Shown here: one piece after another, positions 32,248 to 45,804 of the stretch | How positions within the stretch are numbered: position 1 is the first letter of the stretch | How the letters are laid out: every line of letters starts with the position of its first letter | Source: Opitutaceae bacterium | Lineage (GTDB): Bacteria; Verrucomicrobiota; Verrucomicrobiia; Opitutales; Opitutaceae | NCBI GenBank assembly: GCA_030693515.1 | Contig: JAUYAK010000078.1 | Location: 1 to 64,000, forward strand | Direction: 5' to 3' | Length of the DNA stretch: 64,000 nucleotides | Notes under the pieces: model-generated | The model's database searches: none | What the model was told of the DNA's origin: nothing | Seen by the model: only the letters and a program-made list of their open reading frames with translations | Program-made: the position numbers and the translations under genes

Positions 32248-32934
32248 GTGGAAATGGAAATTACCCTCCCCGACCTCGTGCCAGTGATGACGTTGCCCAA
32301 CGTGACGTTTTTTCCGCAGGCTTTGCTGCCGCTCCATATTTTTGAGCCGCGCTATCGCGAGATGCTGAGCGACACCCTCGATTCCAACCGGCTCTTCGCC
32401 GTGGCTGGCCTCAACGAGGAGGAGCAGCGGTTGAAACCTGAAACCAGCGAGCCACCGCATCAGATCGCGAGTGTGGGCATCATCCGCGCCTGCCAAAAAA
32501 ACGCCAACGGAACTTCCAACCTCCTCCTCCAGGGCCTGTGCCGGGTGGCCATCCAAGCCATCGAGCAGGAACAACCCTACCGTGTCATCCGCGTCCGTGC
32601 GCTCACCAGCGAACCCGGCGGTTCTGCGGAGGACAACGAGTGGCAGCGGCGCGAACTCTCACGCCTGCTGAGCATCAAACAAAAACTCACGCCAAGCGAC
32701 AACCGCGGCATCACGGCCTTCCTGAAAACCGTGAAAGACCCGGAGGCGTTTGCCGACATCGCGGCTTTCAGCCTCTGCGACAATCCGAGCTTCAAGCAAA
32801 AGCTGCTCGAGATCCTCGATGTGAACCGACGCATGCTCCTATTCGCCGAACACCTGCGCGCCCAGATCGCCGAGATTAAGCTGCATCGCAAATTGCAGGG
32901 TCCGCTGTCCGACGACCGCGTCGGCGAGAATTAA
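32248..32934 (+). CDS. Lon protease N-terminal (substrate-binding) domain protein
   Basis: This 228-residue protein consists of the Lon N-domain (PUA-like) and its helical follow-on, without AAA+ or protease parts. It shows PVMTLPNVTFFPQALLPLHIFEPRYREML, VGIIRAC, NLLLQGLCRVAI and YRVIRVRAL, then helices from WQRRELSRLL to the C-terminus. Such stand-alone proteins are widespread and are thought to bind unfolded or modified substrates; their exact role is unclear. The GTG start at 32248 has AGGG seven bases upstream; an ATG six bases later would remove two residues. It is divergent from dnaK, suggesting a link to protein quality control. Confidence 0.85.
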   Translation: MEMEITLPDLVPVMTLPNVTFFPQALLPLHIFEPRYREMLSDTLDSNRLFAVAGLNEEEQRLKPETSEPPHQIASVGIIRACQKNANGTSNLLLQGLCRVAIQAIEQEQPYRVIRVRALTSEPGGSAEDNEWQRRELSRLLSIKQKLTPSDNRGITAFLKTVKDPEAFADIAAFSLCDNPSFKQKLLEILDVNRRMLLFAEHLRAQIAEIKLHRKLQGPLSDDRVGEN

Positions 32935-33040
32935 GCGTCCAGCCTGTGTGCCCGCGTGGGATTTTAGCTTCATTTTGGCAGAACCGCACCGATTACCTCT
33001 GGAGACGCCCTCGGTTTCGCTTCAATCTCCGCGTCACTCC

Positions 33041-33448
33041 ATGAGCCTCAACGCCGTCCCCATGAACATCCTCGTCGCCGACGACGAGACGGGTATCTGC
33101 AATTTGCTCGAACACTGGCTAACCGCGGCAGGGCATACGGTGCAGCTCGTCGAAGACGGGCAACAAGCGCTGCGGCAGCTCAGCCACAAAACCTTCGATC
33201 TCGTAATCACCGACATTGTGATGCCCGAGGGCGATGGCTTCGAACTCATCCCGGCCATCCGGAAGGCGCAGCCGCAAGCCCGGATCCTCGCCATGTCGGG
33301 CGGCGGCCGCTACATTCCCGGCCATGACTGCCTTTCGCTCGCCCGCGGACTCGGTGCCCATGCCACGGTAATCAAGCCCTTCGATTGCGAAGCGCTGTTA
33401 CGTGGCATAGCGAGTGCCCTCGCCGACTGCCCGGCCAAGAGCGCATGA
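33041..33448 (+). CDS. Single-domain CheY-like response regulator
   Basis: The 135-residue protein is a lone receiver domain. It has the acidic pair in ILVADDETG, the phospho-Asp in LVITDIVMPEGDG, Ser in AMSGGG and the conserved Lys in VIKPFD. No output domain follows, so it probably relays phosphate or acts by protein contact. Its loop SGGGRYIPGHDCLSLARGLGA is longer than in CheY. The start is uncertain: ATG 33041 or ATG 33062, both without a clear ribosome binding site. No kinase gene is adjacent. Confidence 0.8.
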   Translation: MSLNAVPMNILVADDETGICNLLEHWLTAAGHTVQLVEDGQQALRQLSHKTFDLVITDIVMPEGDGFELIPAIRKAQPQARILAMSGGGRYIPGHDCLSLARGLGAHATVIKPFDCEALLRGIASALADCPAKSA

Positions 33449-33525
33449 GCGCGGGCTAGCCGCGGCGGGGAAAATGGTGCTTGCGCTCCGCGCAACGCAG
33501 TCTTTTTTCCGCACTTCTCGCGCGT

Positions 33526-33601
33526 GCCAACATAGCTCAGCTGGTAGAGCAACGCTTTCGTAAAGCGTGGGTCATCGGTTCAAATCCGATTGTTGGCTCC
33601 A
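33526..33601 (+). tRNA. tRNA-Thr (anticodon CGU)
   Basis: The cloverleaf is complete: acceptor GCCAACA / TGTTGGC, D stem GCTC / GAGC with AGCTGGTA loop, anticodon stem ACGCT / AGCGT around loop TTCGTAA, and T stem ATCGG / CCGAT around TTCAAAT. Anticodon CGT reads ACG (Thr). The discriminator T is followed by an encoded CCA (33599-33601). queA starts 32 bases downstream. Confidence 0.97.
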
Positions 33602-33633
33602 GCGCCCCGGTGCGCCTGACGAGACCTGTCTCC

Positions 33634-34719
33634 GTGCCTCCGCTCGCCGCCGAACTCTTCGACTACGAACTCCCGCCGCGCCTCATCGCGCAGACTCCGG
33701 CCGCCCGCCGCGACGAGTCACGCCTGCTGGTCGTCCACCGGGCCGGGCACCGCATCGAGCACCGCACGTTCCGTGATCTGCCCGAATATCTCCGGCCCGG
33801 CGACACGCTGATGCGGAATAATGCCGCCGTGCTTCCCGCACGACTGCACGCCCGGCGGCCGACCGGCGGCCAAGTCGAGTGCTTCCTGCTCCACCCGGTC
33901 GATGACGGCCTTACCTGGCGCTGCCTGGTGAAACCCGGCCGCAAACTCCCGGTGGGCGCCACCTTCGCCGACTCCACCGGAGCCTTTGCCGCCACTGTCG
34001 CAGCCCGCAACGCCGACGGCTCCGTGGTCGTGCGCTTCGTCACCACGAACGGCGAATCGGTCGCGGCCCTCGCCAATCGCCTCGGTGTCGTCCCGCTGCC
34101 CCCCTACATTGTCCGTGATGACGCGGGGGCGTCGGCCACCGATCGCGAGCGCTACCAGACCGTCTACGCCGATCGTGCGCAACAGGTGGCGGTCGCCGCT
34201 CCGACCGCTGGATTGCACTTTACCCCCGAGCTGCTGGCCATACTCGCCGCCCGCGGCGTGAACTTCGCGGACGCCACGCTCCACGTCGGCCTCGGCACCT
34301 TCAAGCCGATCACGAGTGAAAACATCGAGGACCACGCGATCCACCGCGAAAATTATGAGCTGCCCGCCGCCACACAGCGCGCGCTTTTCCCGCCCCTCCC
34401 CGGCCGGCGCATCGCAGTCGGGACCACCGCGGTGCGCACGATCGAGGATTATCTATCGCGGCATACGCAGCCCTTGCCTGGCGACCAGGCCTGCTTTGCC
34501 GAGGCCGGCATCTTCCTCTACCCGCCGCGGGCGTTCCGTGGGGTCGATGCCCTCATCACGAATTTCCATCAGCCGCGCTCCACCCTGCTGTGTCTAGTCT
34601 CCGCATTTCTCGCCCCTGGATCGACCGACGGCATCGCCTGGCTCCACGAGATTTACCGCGAGGCGATCGCCCGTGAATACCGCTTCTTCAGCTACGGCGA
34701 CGCGATGCTGATTCTGTGA
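33634..34719 (+). CDS. queA: S-adenosylmethionine:tRNA ribosyltransferase-isomerase
   Basis: QueA transfers and isomerises the ribosyl group of SAM to preQ1-tRNA, giving epoxyqueuosine in tRNAs with GUN anticodons. The 361-residue protein begins with FDYELPPRLIAQTPAARRDESRLLV, as in the family, followed by RNNAAVLPARL, PLPPYI, RYQTVYA, VAAPTAGLHFT, LHVGLGTFKP and ALITNFHQPRSTLLCLVSAF. The start is GTG at 33634; the frame is open further upstream, but that part is the tRNA gene. The short distance to tRNA-Thr suggests joint transcription. Confidence 0.93.
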   Translation: MPPLAAELFDYELPPRLIAQTPAARRDESRLLVVHRAGHRIEHRTFRDLPEYLRPGDTLMRNNAAVLPARLHARRPTGGQVECFLLHPVDDGLTWRCLVKPGRKLPVGATFADSTGAFAATVAARNADGSVVVRFVTTNGESVAALANRLGVVPLPPYIVRDDAGASATDRERYQTVYADRAQQVAVAAPTAGLHFTPELLAILAARGVNFADATLHVGLGTFKPITSENIEDHAIHRENYELPAATQRALFPPLPGRRIAVGTTAVRTIEDYLSRHTQPLPGDQACFAEAGIFLYPPRAFRGVDALITNFHQPRSTLLCLVSAFLAPGSTDGIAWLHEIYREAIAREYRFFSYGDAMLIL

Positions 34720-34788
34720 GCCGCGCCGCAATCGTCGCGCACCCTTTGCGTTTCGCTGCGCCCCGCGCTTCTGTCAGCTCCCTACACC

Positions 34789-35385
34789 ATGCTCCTACCA
34801 CGCTCCCTGCTCCTCTCCGCCGCCACGCTCGCGCTGGGTTTCACCCCCGCACTGTCCACCGCCGCCGACACCTACATCATCGATGCCTCGCATTCGGCGG
34901 TCGGATTCACCGTCCGGCACTTCTTTTCTAAAGTTCCCGGCAAGTTCAACAAGTTCGAGGGCAGGATCACGTTCGATCACGCCAAGCCGGAAGCCAGTTC
35001 GGTCGAGTCCACCATTCAGATCGCGTCCATCGACACCGAAAACCAGAAGCGCGACGACCACCTGCGCAGTCCGGATTTCTTCGACGCCGCCAAGTTTCCA
35101 ACGATGACTTTCAAGAGCACCTCCTGGAAAAAGACCGGCGAGAACACCTATGACGTCATCGGCCTGCTCACACTCAAGGGCGTCAGCAAGGAAGTGGTGC
35201 TCAAGGTCACCGCCCTCGGCTTCGGCCCGGGCATGCAGGGCATGCAGCTTTCCGGCTGGGAAGCCACGACCACCATCGACAAGAAGGATTTCAACATGCC
35301 CGATCCCGCGCTGCTCGACGCGGCCCTCGGCGACGACGTCACGATCACGATACACATCGAGGCGGGCATGAAGAAGAAGGCCTGA
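34789..35385 (+). CDS. YceI-family periplasmic protein
   Basis: A 198-residue protein with a signal peptide (about 1-25, ending STAAD). The mature part is a YceI-like lipocalin-type barrel: YIIDASHSAVGFTVRHFFSKVPGKF, FEGRITFDHAKPEASSVE, IDTENQKRDDHLRSPDFFDAAKFPTMTFKS, LTLKGVSKEV and IDKKDFNM. Family members bind isoprenoid-type lipids and are often stress-related; the ligand here is unknown. It is followed by a terminator. Confidence 0.9.
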   Translation: MLLPRSLLLSAATLALGFTPALSTAADTYIIDASHSAVGFTVRHFFSKVPGKFNKFEGRITFDHAKPEASSVESTIQIASIDTENQKRDDHLRSPDFFDAAKFPTMTFKSTSWKKTGENTYDVIGLLTLKGVSKEVVLKVTALGFGPGMQGMQLSGWEATTTIDKKDFNMPDPALLDAALGDDVTITIHIEAGMKKKA

Positions 35386-35416
35386 CGCTACTCTGCTTTA
35401 CGCCCCCGCTCTGCCC

Positions 35417-35448
35417 AAGGACGGTCCAAAGGCCGTCCTTTCATTTTT
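35417..35448 (+). terminator. Intrinsic terminator after the YceI gene
   Basis: AAGGACGG (35417-35424) pairs with CCGTCCTT (35433-35440) over an eight-base loop and is followed by a T-rich tract (TCATTTTT). It ends 32 bp downstream of the YceI stop. Confidence 0.85.
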
Positions 35449-35473
35449 CCGCGCCGCAGCCACACTTCGCGAT

Positions 35474-35830
35474 GTGACCGACGACGAACTCCAGACCCTG
35501 ATCGAAGATGCCACCGCCGACTACGCGCTGGGCGCGAGCGACGAGGCCCTCGCCAAACTCGCCCGCGCGACCGCCGCGGCGCCCGCTTCCTTCGAGGCCT
35601 GGCACGCGCTCGCCGAGGTGAATTTTTCGCTGCGCCGGCTGGATGCCGCGCTCGCCGCCGCCGATCGCGCGCACGCGCTGCGACCCGCCGATCTGTTCAT
35701 CAACACCACGCTGTCACGCATCTGGATGGAGCGCGGCGACAAGGCCCGCGCCGAACATTTCGGTGCCCAGGCCAAAATCGCCGACTGGCGCGAGCAGCTG
35801 AAAAATCCCGGCTCTTCAGCATCGCTCTGA
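35474..35830 (+). CDS. Small TPR protein
   Basis: The 118-residue protein contains about two and a half tetratricopeptide-like helix pairs (ALAKLARATAAAPASFEAWHALAEVNFSL and ALAAADRAHALRPADLFINTTLSRIW), ending in a charged helix. There is no signal peptide. It begins with GTG at 35474; the overlapping ATG is followed at once by TGA. It is probably a protein-interaction module; the partner is unknown. Confidence 0.75.
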   Translation: MTDDELQTLIEDATADYALGASDEALAKLARATAAAPASFEAWHALAEVNFSLRRLDAALAAADRAHALRPADLFINTTLSRIWMERGDKARAEHFGAQAKIADWREQLKNPGSSASL

Positions 35831-35942
35831 TTGCCGCTGAGTCGCCCCGCGACCCACCGCCATTTTGGGCTAGTCGCGGCAGGCCGGAATTATAAGGTCC
35901 TGGCCGCACTAACCGCGCATTCCGCGCGGCTGCCTCCCCCCC

Positions 35943-40611
<4,669 letters not shown>

Positions 40612-40637
40612 GCTCCGCCGCGAAACATCTGCCTCCC

Positions 40638-40670
40638 GGGCCGGTCATTTTTGACCGGCCCTTTTCTTTT
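40638..40670 (+). terminator. Intrinsic terminator after eno
   Basis: A perfect 10-bp stem GGGCCGGTCA / TGACCGGCCC with a four-T loop is followed by CTTTTCTTTT. It is a very strong terminator 26 bp after the enolase stop. Confidence 0.93.
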
Positions 40671-40719
40671 GCACCCTCGACACGCCTCTTCACCACCCTA
40701 CCGTCCGCGCACATCCGCC

Positions 40720-41361
40720 ATGAAAGTCCGACCACTGCTTACGGCCCTGCTCGCGGCCTCGGTGCTATGCACGCTGCCAGCCGCCGAGGAGCCCGAGGCC
40801 CCGCGGCCCAGCGCGCGGGATCTTCTCCGCGCTCGCGTGGCCGAGGATGCCAAGAAAAGGAAGCTGCCGCCCAAGCCCGCTGTGACCACCACGGCTACGC
40901 CCCAAGCTACTCCCGCCACTTCCGCCGCGAACGCACCCAAAGCCGAGGAACCAACCGCACCGCCCATTCCCACGCCGATCGCGGCCAAGGGTCCGGCGGC
41001 CAAGGAAACCCCCACCGTGCTCCCCAAAGTGGAAGTGAAGAAGGAGCGCATCACCGTCCTGGACTTTGAGATCGCGAAGCAGGAGGAGGCCATCGCCCGC
41101 GAGCGAAAGAATCTGAAGACCACCGAAACCGACTTGGCGCTCAACGACCTGAAGGTTGTGAAGCCACTCGCGATCTTCGGCGGCGAGTCCGCGCAGTTTC
41201 GCCAGCGCGTGGCCGCCGAACGCGTCGAGCTGATGGAGGCCGAGAAGGACATCCTCGAGGCCATGAAGCGCGCGCGCACCCGCGAGGAAAAGGCCGGGCT
41301 CCAAAAGCAGCTCGACGAGCTCCGCACCGCCCGCCGCGAACTCGACAAGACCCTGCGCTAG
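40720..41361 (+). CDS. Exported coiled-coil protein of unknown function
   Basis: The 213-residue protein has a signal peptide (about 1-21, ending LPAAE), a Pro/Ala/Thr-rich linker (about 50-105) and a C-terminal charged helix (about 112-213) with heptad-like patterns (EIAKQEEAIARERKNLKTTETDLALN; EAMKRARTREEKAGLQKQLDELRTARRELDK). I see no enzyme motif. It is probably a periplasmic structural or adaptor protein. It is convergent with the response regulator gene, and their stop codons share CTAG (4-bp overlap). Confidence 0.65.
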   Translation: MKVRPLLTALLAASVLCTLPAAEEPEAPRPSARDLLRARVAEDAKKRKLPPKPAVTTTATPQATPATSAANAPKAEEPTAPPIPTPIAAKGPAAKETPTVLPKVEVKKERITVLDFEIAKQEEAIARERKNLKTTETDLALNDLKVVKPLAIFGGESAQFRQRVAAERVELMEAEKDILEAMKRARTREEKAGLQKQLDELRTARRELDKTLR

Positions 41362-41762
41362 CTCGTCTCTGTTCCGTCCTCGCCGTCATCCAGCGACTCG
41401 ATCAATTCGCGCAACTCGGCAAGCACTTGCGGCCGCGGCTTGTGCTTCAGGATATAGCCGGATGCACCGAGGCGCACGGCCTCGTTGACCGACTCGATCG
41501 AATTCTGCGTCGTCATAATCGCGACAGGAACATCCGGATGGGCCTCCGTCAGCTGCGCGAGGACCTTCAGCCCATCTATGCCTGGCAGGTTGAGATCCAG
41601 GAGGACCAGTCGGGGGCGGTGTTCGGCCACCATTCCCAGCACGTCGTTGCCATTGGTCGCTTCCCAGCAGGACTCGATGCCAAGCTCCTTCAACAGCATT
41701 CGGACATAGGCCCGCACATGGGATTCATCATCGACGATCAAGACTGTGGCGGGACCAAGCAT
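41358..41762 (-). CDS. Single-domain response regulator
   Basis: A 134-residue receiver domain with VLIVDDESHVR (acidic pair), phospho-Asp in LVLLDLNLPGIDGL, Thr in IMTTQNS and Lys in YILKHKP. The C-terminal helix is followed by an acidic tail (DDGEDGTE) and no output domain. ATG 41762 is chosen; a TTG 36 bases upstream would add 12 residues. No kinase is adjacent, so it may serve one of the orphan hybrid kinases (speculation). Confidence 0.8.
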   Translation of the reverse strand: MLGPATVLIVDDESHVRAYVRMLLKELGIESCWEATNGNDVLGMVAEHRPRLVLLDLNLPGIDGLKVLAQLTEAHPDVPVAIMTTQNSIESVNEAVRLGASGYILKHKPRPQVLAELRELIESLDDGEDGTETS

Positions 41763-41831
41763 GCGGGAAAAGTGAGGGCGAATGGTGTGCTGGTTCAAGG
41801 CCGCGCTTCAACGGCGCTTGTGCGGTGAGGG

Positions 41832-43004
41832 CTACTCCGCCCGCACCAGGTAGCCGCGGAGGTATTCGCTCTCGGCCATCGTCGGCAGCACCGGATGATC
41901 CGGCGGCTGGTGGCACCACTCGAGCACACGCAGTTTACGGCGGGCGTCGGTCGCGACCTCGGCGAGCACCTGCCGCAGCTCGGCGTCCTGCATGTGGTGT
42001 GAGCACGTGTAGGTCGCGAGCACGCCACCGGGCACCAGGCGCTTCACCGCGCGCAGGTTGATCTCCTTGTAGCCGCGCAAAGCACCTTCGAGCGCGCTCC
42101 GCGACTTTGCAAACGGCGGCGGATCGAGGATAATGACATCCCACAAGGGCTCGACGTTGCGCTCGGGGGCGTTGAACCAGTCGAAGACGTTGGCGACTTG
42201 AAACTCGGTCGTCGCACCGACTGCGTTGCGCTCGGCATTCTTGTGCGCCGCCGCGATGGCATCCTCGGCGCTGTCGAGGCCGAGCACTTCGGTCGCCCCC
42301 GCCCGCGCCGCGTGCAGGGCAAACGCGCCCTGGTTGCAGAACGCATCGAGCACACGCCCGCCCGCGCAGTATTTCGCCACGGCCGCGTGCTGGTGTCGCT
42401 GGTCGAGGTAAAATCCCGTCTTCTGCCCGCCCTGCAAATCCAGCCAGTAGTCGAAGCCCTCGATGCGCACCCAGCGCGGCTCCCAGGTCCGGCCCGAGCG
42501 TGTATGCACCTCCGCCGGCAAACCCTCCAGTCGTCGGATCGGCGCATCGTTGCGAAAGATGATTTCAGCCGGCTTCAACAGTGCGTCGAGCGCGTCGCCG
42601 ATCAGCTCGGCACGCTGATCCATGGCGAGCGACTGGATCTGCACCACCAGCGTGTCCCCATATTGATCGACCACCACGCCTGGCAGGTCGTCGGACTCGC
42701 TCCAGACCAGCCGGCGCGCGCTGTCCCTCGCGCGCCGTGCGATGGCTCGCTCCAGCGCGGCTCGCACATACGCGGCGTCGAGCGCCACCCGGTCGCGGCT
42801 TAGCCGGCGCCAGACGATCTGGGACCGTGAGTTGTAGATGCCGGTGCCCAGCAGCCGGCCCGTGCGATCGCGGCATTCGACCACGCTGCCGTCGTGCTCA
42901 GGCGGGAGCAGCGCCTCCACCTCGTTGGCAAAGACCCACGGGTGGCCGTGGAGCACGCGAGAACGGGCGTTGGCTTTGAGCTTGAGGAAAGATTGGACGG
43001 CCAC
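41832..43004 (-). CDS. RlmI-like class I rRNA (cytosine-C5) methyltransferase
   Basis: The 390-residue enzyme has an N-terminal PUA-like domain (about 1-80: LKANARSRVLHGHPWVFANEVE), a central EEHEE-type segment (about 80-200: SRDRVALDAAYVRAAL, SESDDLPGVVVDQYGD), and a C-terminal Rossmann methyltransferase with motif I VLDAFCNQGAFALHAARAGA and motif IV ILDPPPFAKSR. This is the RlmI/YccW architecture, which methylates a cytosine in 23S rRNA in E. coli. The exact target here is unproven. The start is GTG at 43004, before the conserved LKLKANARSR. Confidence 0.86.
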   Translation of the reverse strand: MAVQSFLKLKANARSRVLHGHPWVFANEVEALLPPEHDGSVVECRDRTGRLLGTGIYNSRSQIVWRRLSRDRVALDAAYVRAALERAIARRARDSARRLVWSESDDLPGVVVDQYGDTLVVQIQSLAMDQRAELIGDALDALLKPAEIIFRNDAPIRRLEGLPAEVHTRSGRTWEPRWVRIEGFDYWLDLQGGQKTGFYLDQRHQHAAVAKYCAGGRVLDAFCNQGAFALHAARAGATEVLGLDSAEDAIAAAHKNAERNAVGATTEFQVANVFDWFNAPERNVEPLWDVIILDPPPFAKSRSALEGALRGYKEINLRAVKRLVPGGVLATYTCSHHMQDAELRQVLAEVATDARRKLRVLEWCHQPPDHPVLPTMAESEYLRGYLVRAE

Positions 43005-43085
43005 GTTCCCACGTTTGCCCGATTGCCGGGCGTCGCCAGTCAAATCAACACGGGGTAATCCGCGCACCGGGTGCGCTGCGGCCCC

Positions 43086-43985
43086 TCATCGGGCGCCGAT
43101 GGCAGTGGGCGGCAGCGATTTGAAGAACACCCACAGCGCCTTGAGTTCAACGTCATCAAGCTGACCAAAGAGGCTCGGCATGACGGGGTTTAGTTCCGTG
43201 CCATCGGGCCGCTTTGCGGTGCGAATCACCCGGATGAAATCCTCCTCCGTCCACTTCGTCAGCCGCCCCTCGGGATGCGGAGTGAGGTTGCTGGCATGCG
43301 GCCAATTCGGCGGCCCAATCTCGATCTTGCCGCCGGAGAAATTCCCCCCGTGGCAACCGGCACAGCCATTGGCCAGATAGCGGCCGTAATCCACTGTGAT
43401 TTCCGGTGTCATGGTCGCGGGCTGGCGCTTCGCATGATCAATCACCTCGGCGGTCATTTTTATTTTCCCTGTGGCCAGCAGCACCCGTGACACGGGGCCC
43501 AGCGAAATCGGCACGCGGTCGCGGTCCACCGCGGGGATGGTTTTTAGAAAAGCCACCACCGCGCCCAAATCCTCGTCGCTGAAATGCGTGTATTCCTCCG
43601 AGGGCATCAGATACAGGCCGCGCCCGTCGGGACCGACACCATGCCGGATCGCGCGCACCCAGTCCTCGTCGTTGAACGACGCGACGCGCCCGCCCTTTCC
43701 TCGGGTGAGGTTGGGACCGTGCAGGACCCCCATCGCGCCATCGTCGATCACCTTGTTGCCGGCATAGTCCTTGCCGTGGCACTCGTTGCAGCCGCGCGTC
43801 TCGGCGATGTGCCGGCCGCGGGTAAGCGCCGCCGCATCGGTCGGAATTGCCAATGCGCGCGGCTTGATCGCATAGGTTTTCGCCATCCTCGAATTGCTCG
43901 TCACGTAGATGACGCAAGCAGCGATTCCGATCAGCACGATGAGTCCTCCGAAGAGGTAGCCGGTTAATTTGAGTAAGCGGGACAT
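43086..43985 (-). CDS. Membrane-anchored diheme cytochrome c
   Basis: This 299-residue protein has one N-terminal membrane helix (about 8-29) and two cytochrome c domains with CNECH (66-70) and CAGCH (208-212). Likely axial Met residues lie in LMPSEEY and VMPSLFGQ. The domains are of the small c-type found with dehydrogenases and oxidases (similar to alcohol dehydrogenase cytochrome subunits). It should accept electrons in the periplasm. No dehydrogenase gene is adjacent. It is divergent from prfC with 139 bp between start codons. Confidence 0.85.
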   Translation of the reverse strand: MSRLLKLTGYLFGGLIVLIGIAACVIYVTSNSRMAKTYAIKPRALAIPTDAAALTRGRHIAETRGCNECHGKDYAGNKVIDDGAMGVLHGPNLTRGKGGRVASFNDEDWVRAIRHGVGPDGRGLYLMPSEEYTHFSDEDLGAVVAFLKTIPAVDRDRVPISLGPVSRVLLATGKIKMTAEVIDHAKRQPATMTPEITVDYGRYLANGCAGCHGGNFSGGKIEIGPPNWPHASNLTPHPEGRLTKWTEEDFIRVIRTAKRPDGTELNPVMPSLFGQLDDVELKALWVFFKSLPPTAIGAR

Positions 43986-44124
43986 CGAAAGAGTTCGCCA
44001 CGCCATTCCCGCCGGAAGCAAGTCGCTGTTGATTCGACTTTCGGCCCGGAGCTTCTTCGCGCCGCCGGCCACCGAATTCGCTCTTCCCTCGTCCGCGCCT
44101 TCGCTGTTGGCTGGCTCTTCGTCC

Positions 44125-45774
44125 ATGTCACCCGCCCAAGAAATCGCCCGCCGCCGCACCTTTGCGATCATCTCGCACCCCGATGCGGGCAAAACGACCC
44201 TCACCGAGAAATTTCTCCTCTACGGCAACGCCATCCATCTCGCCGGCGCCGTCACCGCCCGCAAGAACCAGCGCGCCACCGCGTCCGACTGGATGGAACT
44301 CGAGAAGCAACGCGGCATCTCGATCAGCTCGACCGTCCTGCAGTTCGACTACACCGGCTACGCCGTCAACCTGCTCGACACCCCCGGCCACAAGGACTTT
44401 TCCGAGGACACCTACCGCGTGCTCACCGCCGTCGATGCCGCGCTCATGGTCATCGACGCCGCCAAGGGCGTCGAGGCGCAGACGCGCAAGCTCTTCGAGG
44501 TCTGCCGCCGCCGCGGCGTGCCGATCTTCACGTTCATGAACAAGTGCGACCGGCCGACGCGCAACGCGCTCGAGCTGCTCGACGAACTCGAGACCGTGCT
44601 CGGGCTCCAGTCCTCGCCCGTCATCTGGCCGCTCGGCAACGGCCCCGGCTTCCGCGGCGTCTTCGACCGCCGCACGCGGCAGGTGCATCTTTTCGAGCGT
44701 GTCCCCGGCGGCGCTTATCAGGCCCCGGTTAACGTCGCCTCGCTCGACGATCCGATGGTGAGGGAGAGGCTCGACGACTACACGTTCAACGAGGTCAAGG
44801 AACAGATCGCGATGCTCGATGGCGCGGGCCACCCCTTCGACCTCGCGGCCGTGCAGGCGGGCAAACAGACGCCGGTGTATTTCGGCAGCGCCGTGAACAA
44901 TTTCGGCATCCAGCTCCTCCTCGACGGTTTCCTCAAGGATTCCGTGCCGCCCGCGCCGCGCCGCGCCGTCGCCATCGAAAACCCGAAGGCCAAGATCGAA
45001 GGCAACGCCGAGGCCGCCGCCCCGCGCGTGATCCCCGTCGATGATCCGCGTTTCTCCGGCTTCGTCTTCAAGATTCAGGCCAACATGGACCCCAAGCACC
45101 GCGACCGCATCGCGTTTCTCCGCGTGTGCTCGGGCAAGTTCGAGCGCGACATGGTCGTCACCCACCCTCGTTCCGGAAAAAACATCCGCCTCTCCTCGTC
45201 GCAGAAACTCTTCGGCCAGGAGCGCGAGACCGTCGATGTCGCCTGGCCGGGCGACGTGATCGGCCTCGTCGGCCACGATGTGCTGGGCATCGGCGACACG
45301 CTCACCACGGATCGCTCCATCGTCTTCGACGAGATTCCGCGGTTCCCCTCGGAGGTCTTCACCTACATCTCGAATCCCCATGCCGGCGACGCGAAGAAAT
45401 ACCGCGCCGGCCTCGAGCAGCTCCTGCAGGAAGGCGTCGTGCAGTCGTTCACCGCCAAGAACGCTCCCCCCGGCGCGACGCTCCTCGCCGCCGTCGGACC
45501 GCTCCAGTTCGAGGTCGTGCAGTGGCGCCTGCAGTCCGAATACAACGCCGAGTCGCGCCTCACGCCTACTCCATGGACCATCCTGCGCTGGGTCGAACCC
45601 CACCCGAGCCTAGCCCACAGTTCCTCGCTCATCGTCGCCAGCGGCGTCAGCTTCGGCGCCGACAAATTTGACCAGCCTATCGTCCTGTTCCCCAATGACT
45701 GGACGCTGCGCTATTTTAAGGAAAAGAATCCCGAGCTGAAACTGCACGAGCTGCCCATCGAACAGACGCGCTGA
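44125..45774 (+). CDS. prfC: Peptide chain release factor 3
   Basis: RF3 is a GTPase that removes RF1/RF2 from the ribosome after termination. The 549-residue protein has G1 SHPDAGKTTLTEK, switch I with ATASDWMELEKQRGISISS, G3 DTPGHKDFSEDTYR, G4 NKCDRP, and the RF3-specific C-terminal part (FGSAVNNFGIQLLLDGF, VFKIQANMDPKHRDRIAFLRVCSG). ATG 44125 is the family-like start; the open frame further upstream is non-coding. It is slightly longer than E. coli RF3, mainly through an insert around NPKAKIEGNAEAAAPRVIP. Confidence 0.95.
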   Translation: MSPAQEIARRRTFAIISHPDAGKTTLTEKFLLYGNAIHLAGAVTARKNQRATASDWMELEKQRGISISSTVLQFDYTGYAVNLLDTPGHKDFSEDTYRVLTAVDAALMVIDAAKGVEAQTRKLFEVCRRRGVPIFTFMNKCDRPTRNALELLDELETVLGLQSSPVIWPLGNGPGFRGVFDRRTRQVHLFERVPGGAYQAPVNVASLDDPMVRERLDDYTFNEVKEQIAMLDGAGHPFDLAAVQAGKQTPVYFGSAVNNFGIQLLLDGFLKDSVPPAPRRAVAIENPKAKIEGNAEAAAPRVIPVDDPRFSGFVFKIQANMDPKHRDRIAFLRVCSGKFERDMVVTHPRSGKNIRLSSSQKLFGQERETVDVAWPGDVIGLVGHDVLGIGDTLTTDRSIVFDEIPRFPSEVFTYISNPHAGDAKKYRAGLEQLLQEGVVQSFTAKNAPPGATLLAAVGPLQFEVVQWRLQSEYNAESRLTPTPWTILRWVEPHPSLAHSSSLIVASGVSFGADKFDQPIVLFPNDWTLRYFKEKNPELKLHELPIEQTR

Positions 45775-45804
45775 TCGCTCGCCGCCCGCCAACCACCACC
45801 CGCC

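Noticed and set aside
33481..33633. N-terminal extension of QueA upstream of the GTG at 33634
   Set aside because: The extension would be translated from the tRNA-Thr gene; homologous sequence begins at FDYELPPRLIAQ just after the GTG.
44128..45603. 491-codon minus-strand open frame opposite prfC
   Set aside because: prfC is certain on the plus strand; the antisense frame is a compositional shadow.
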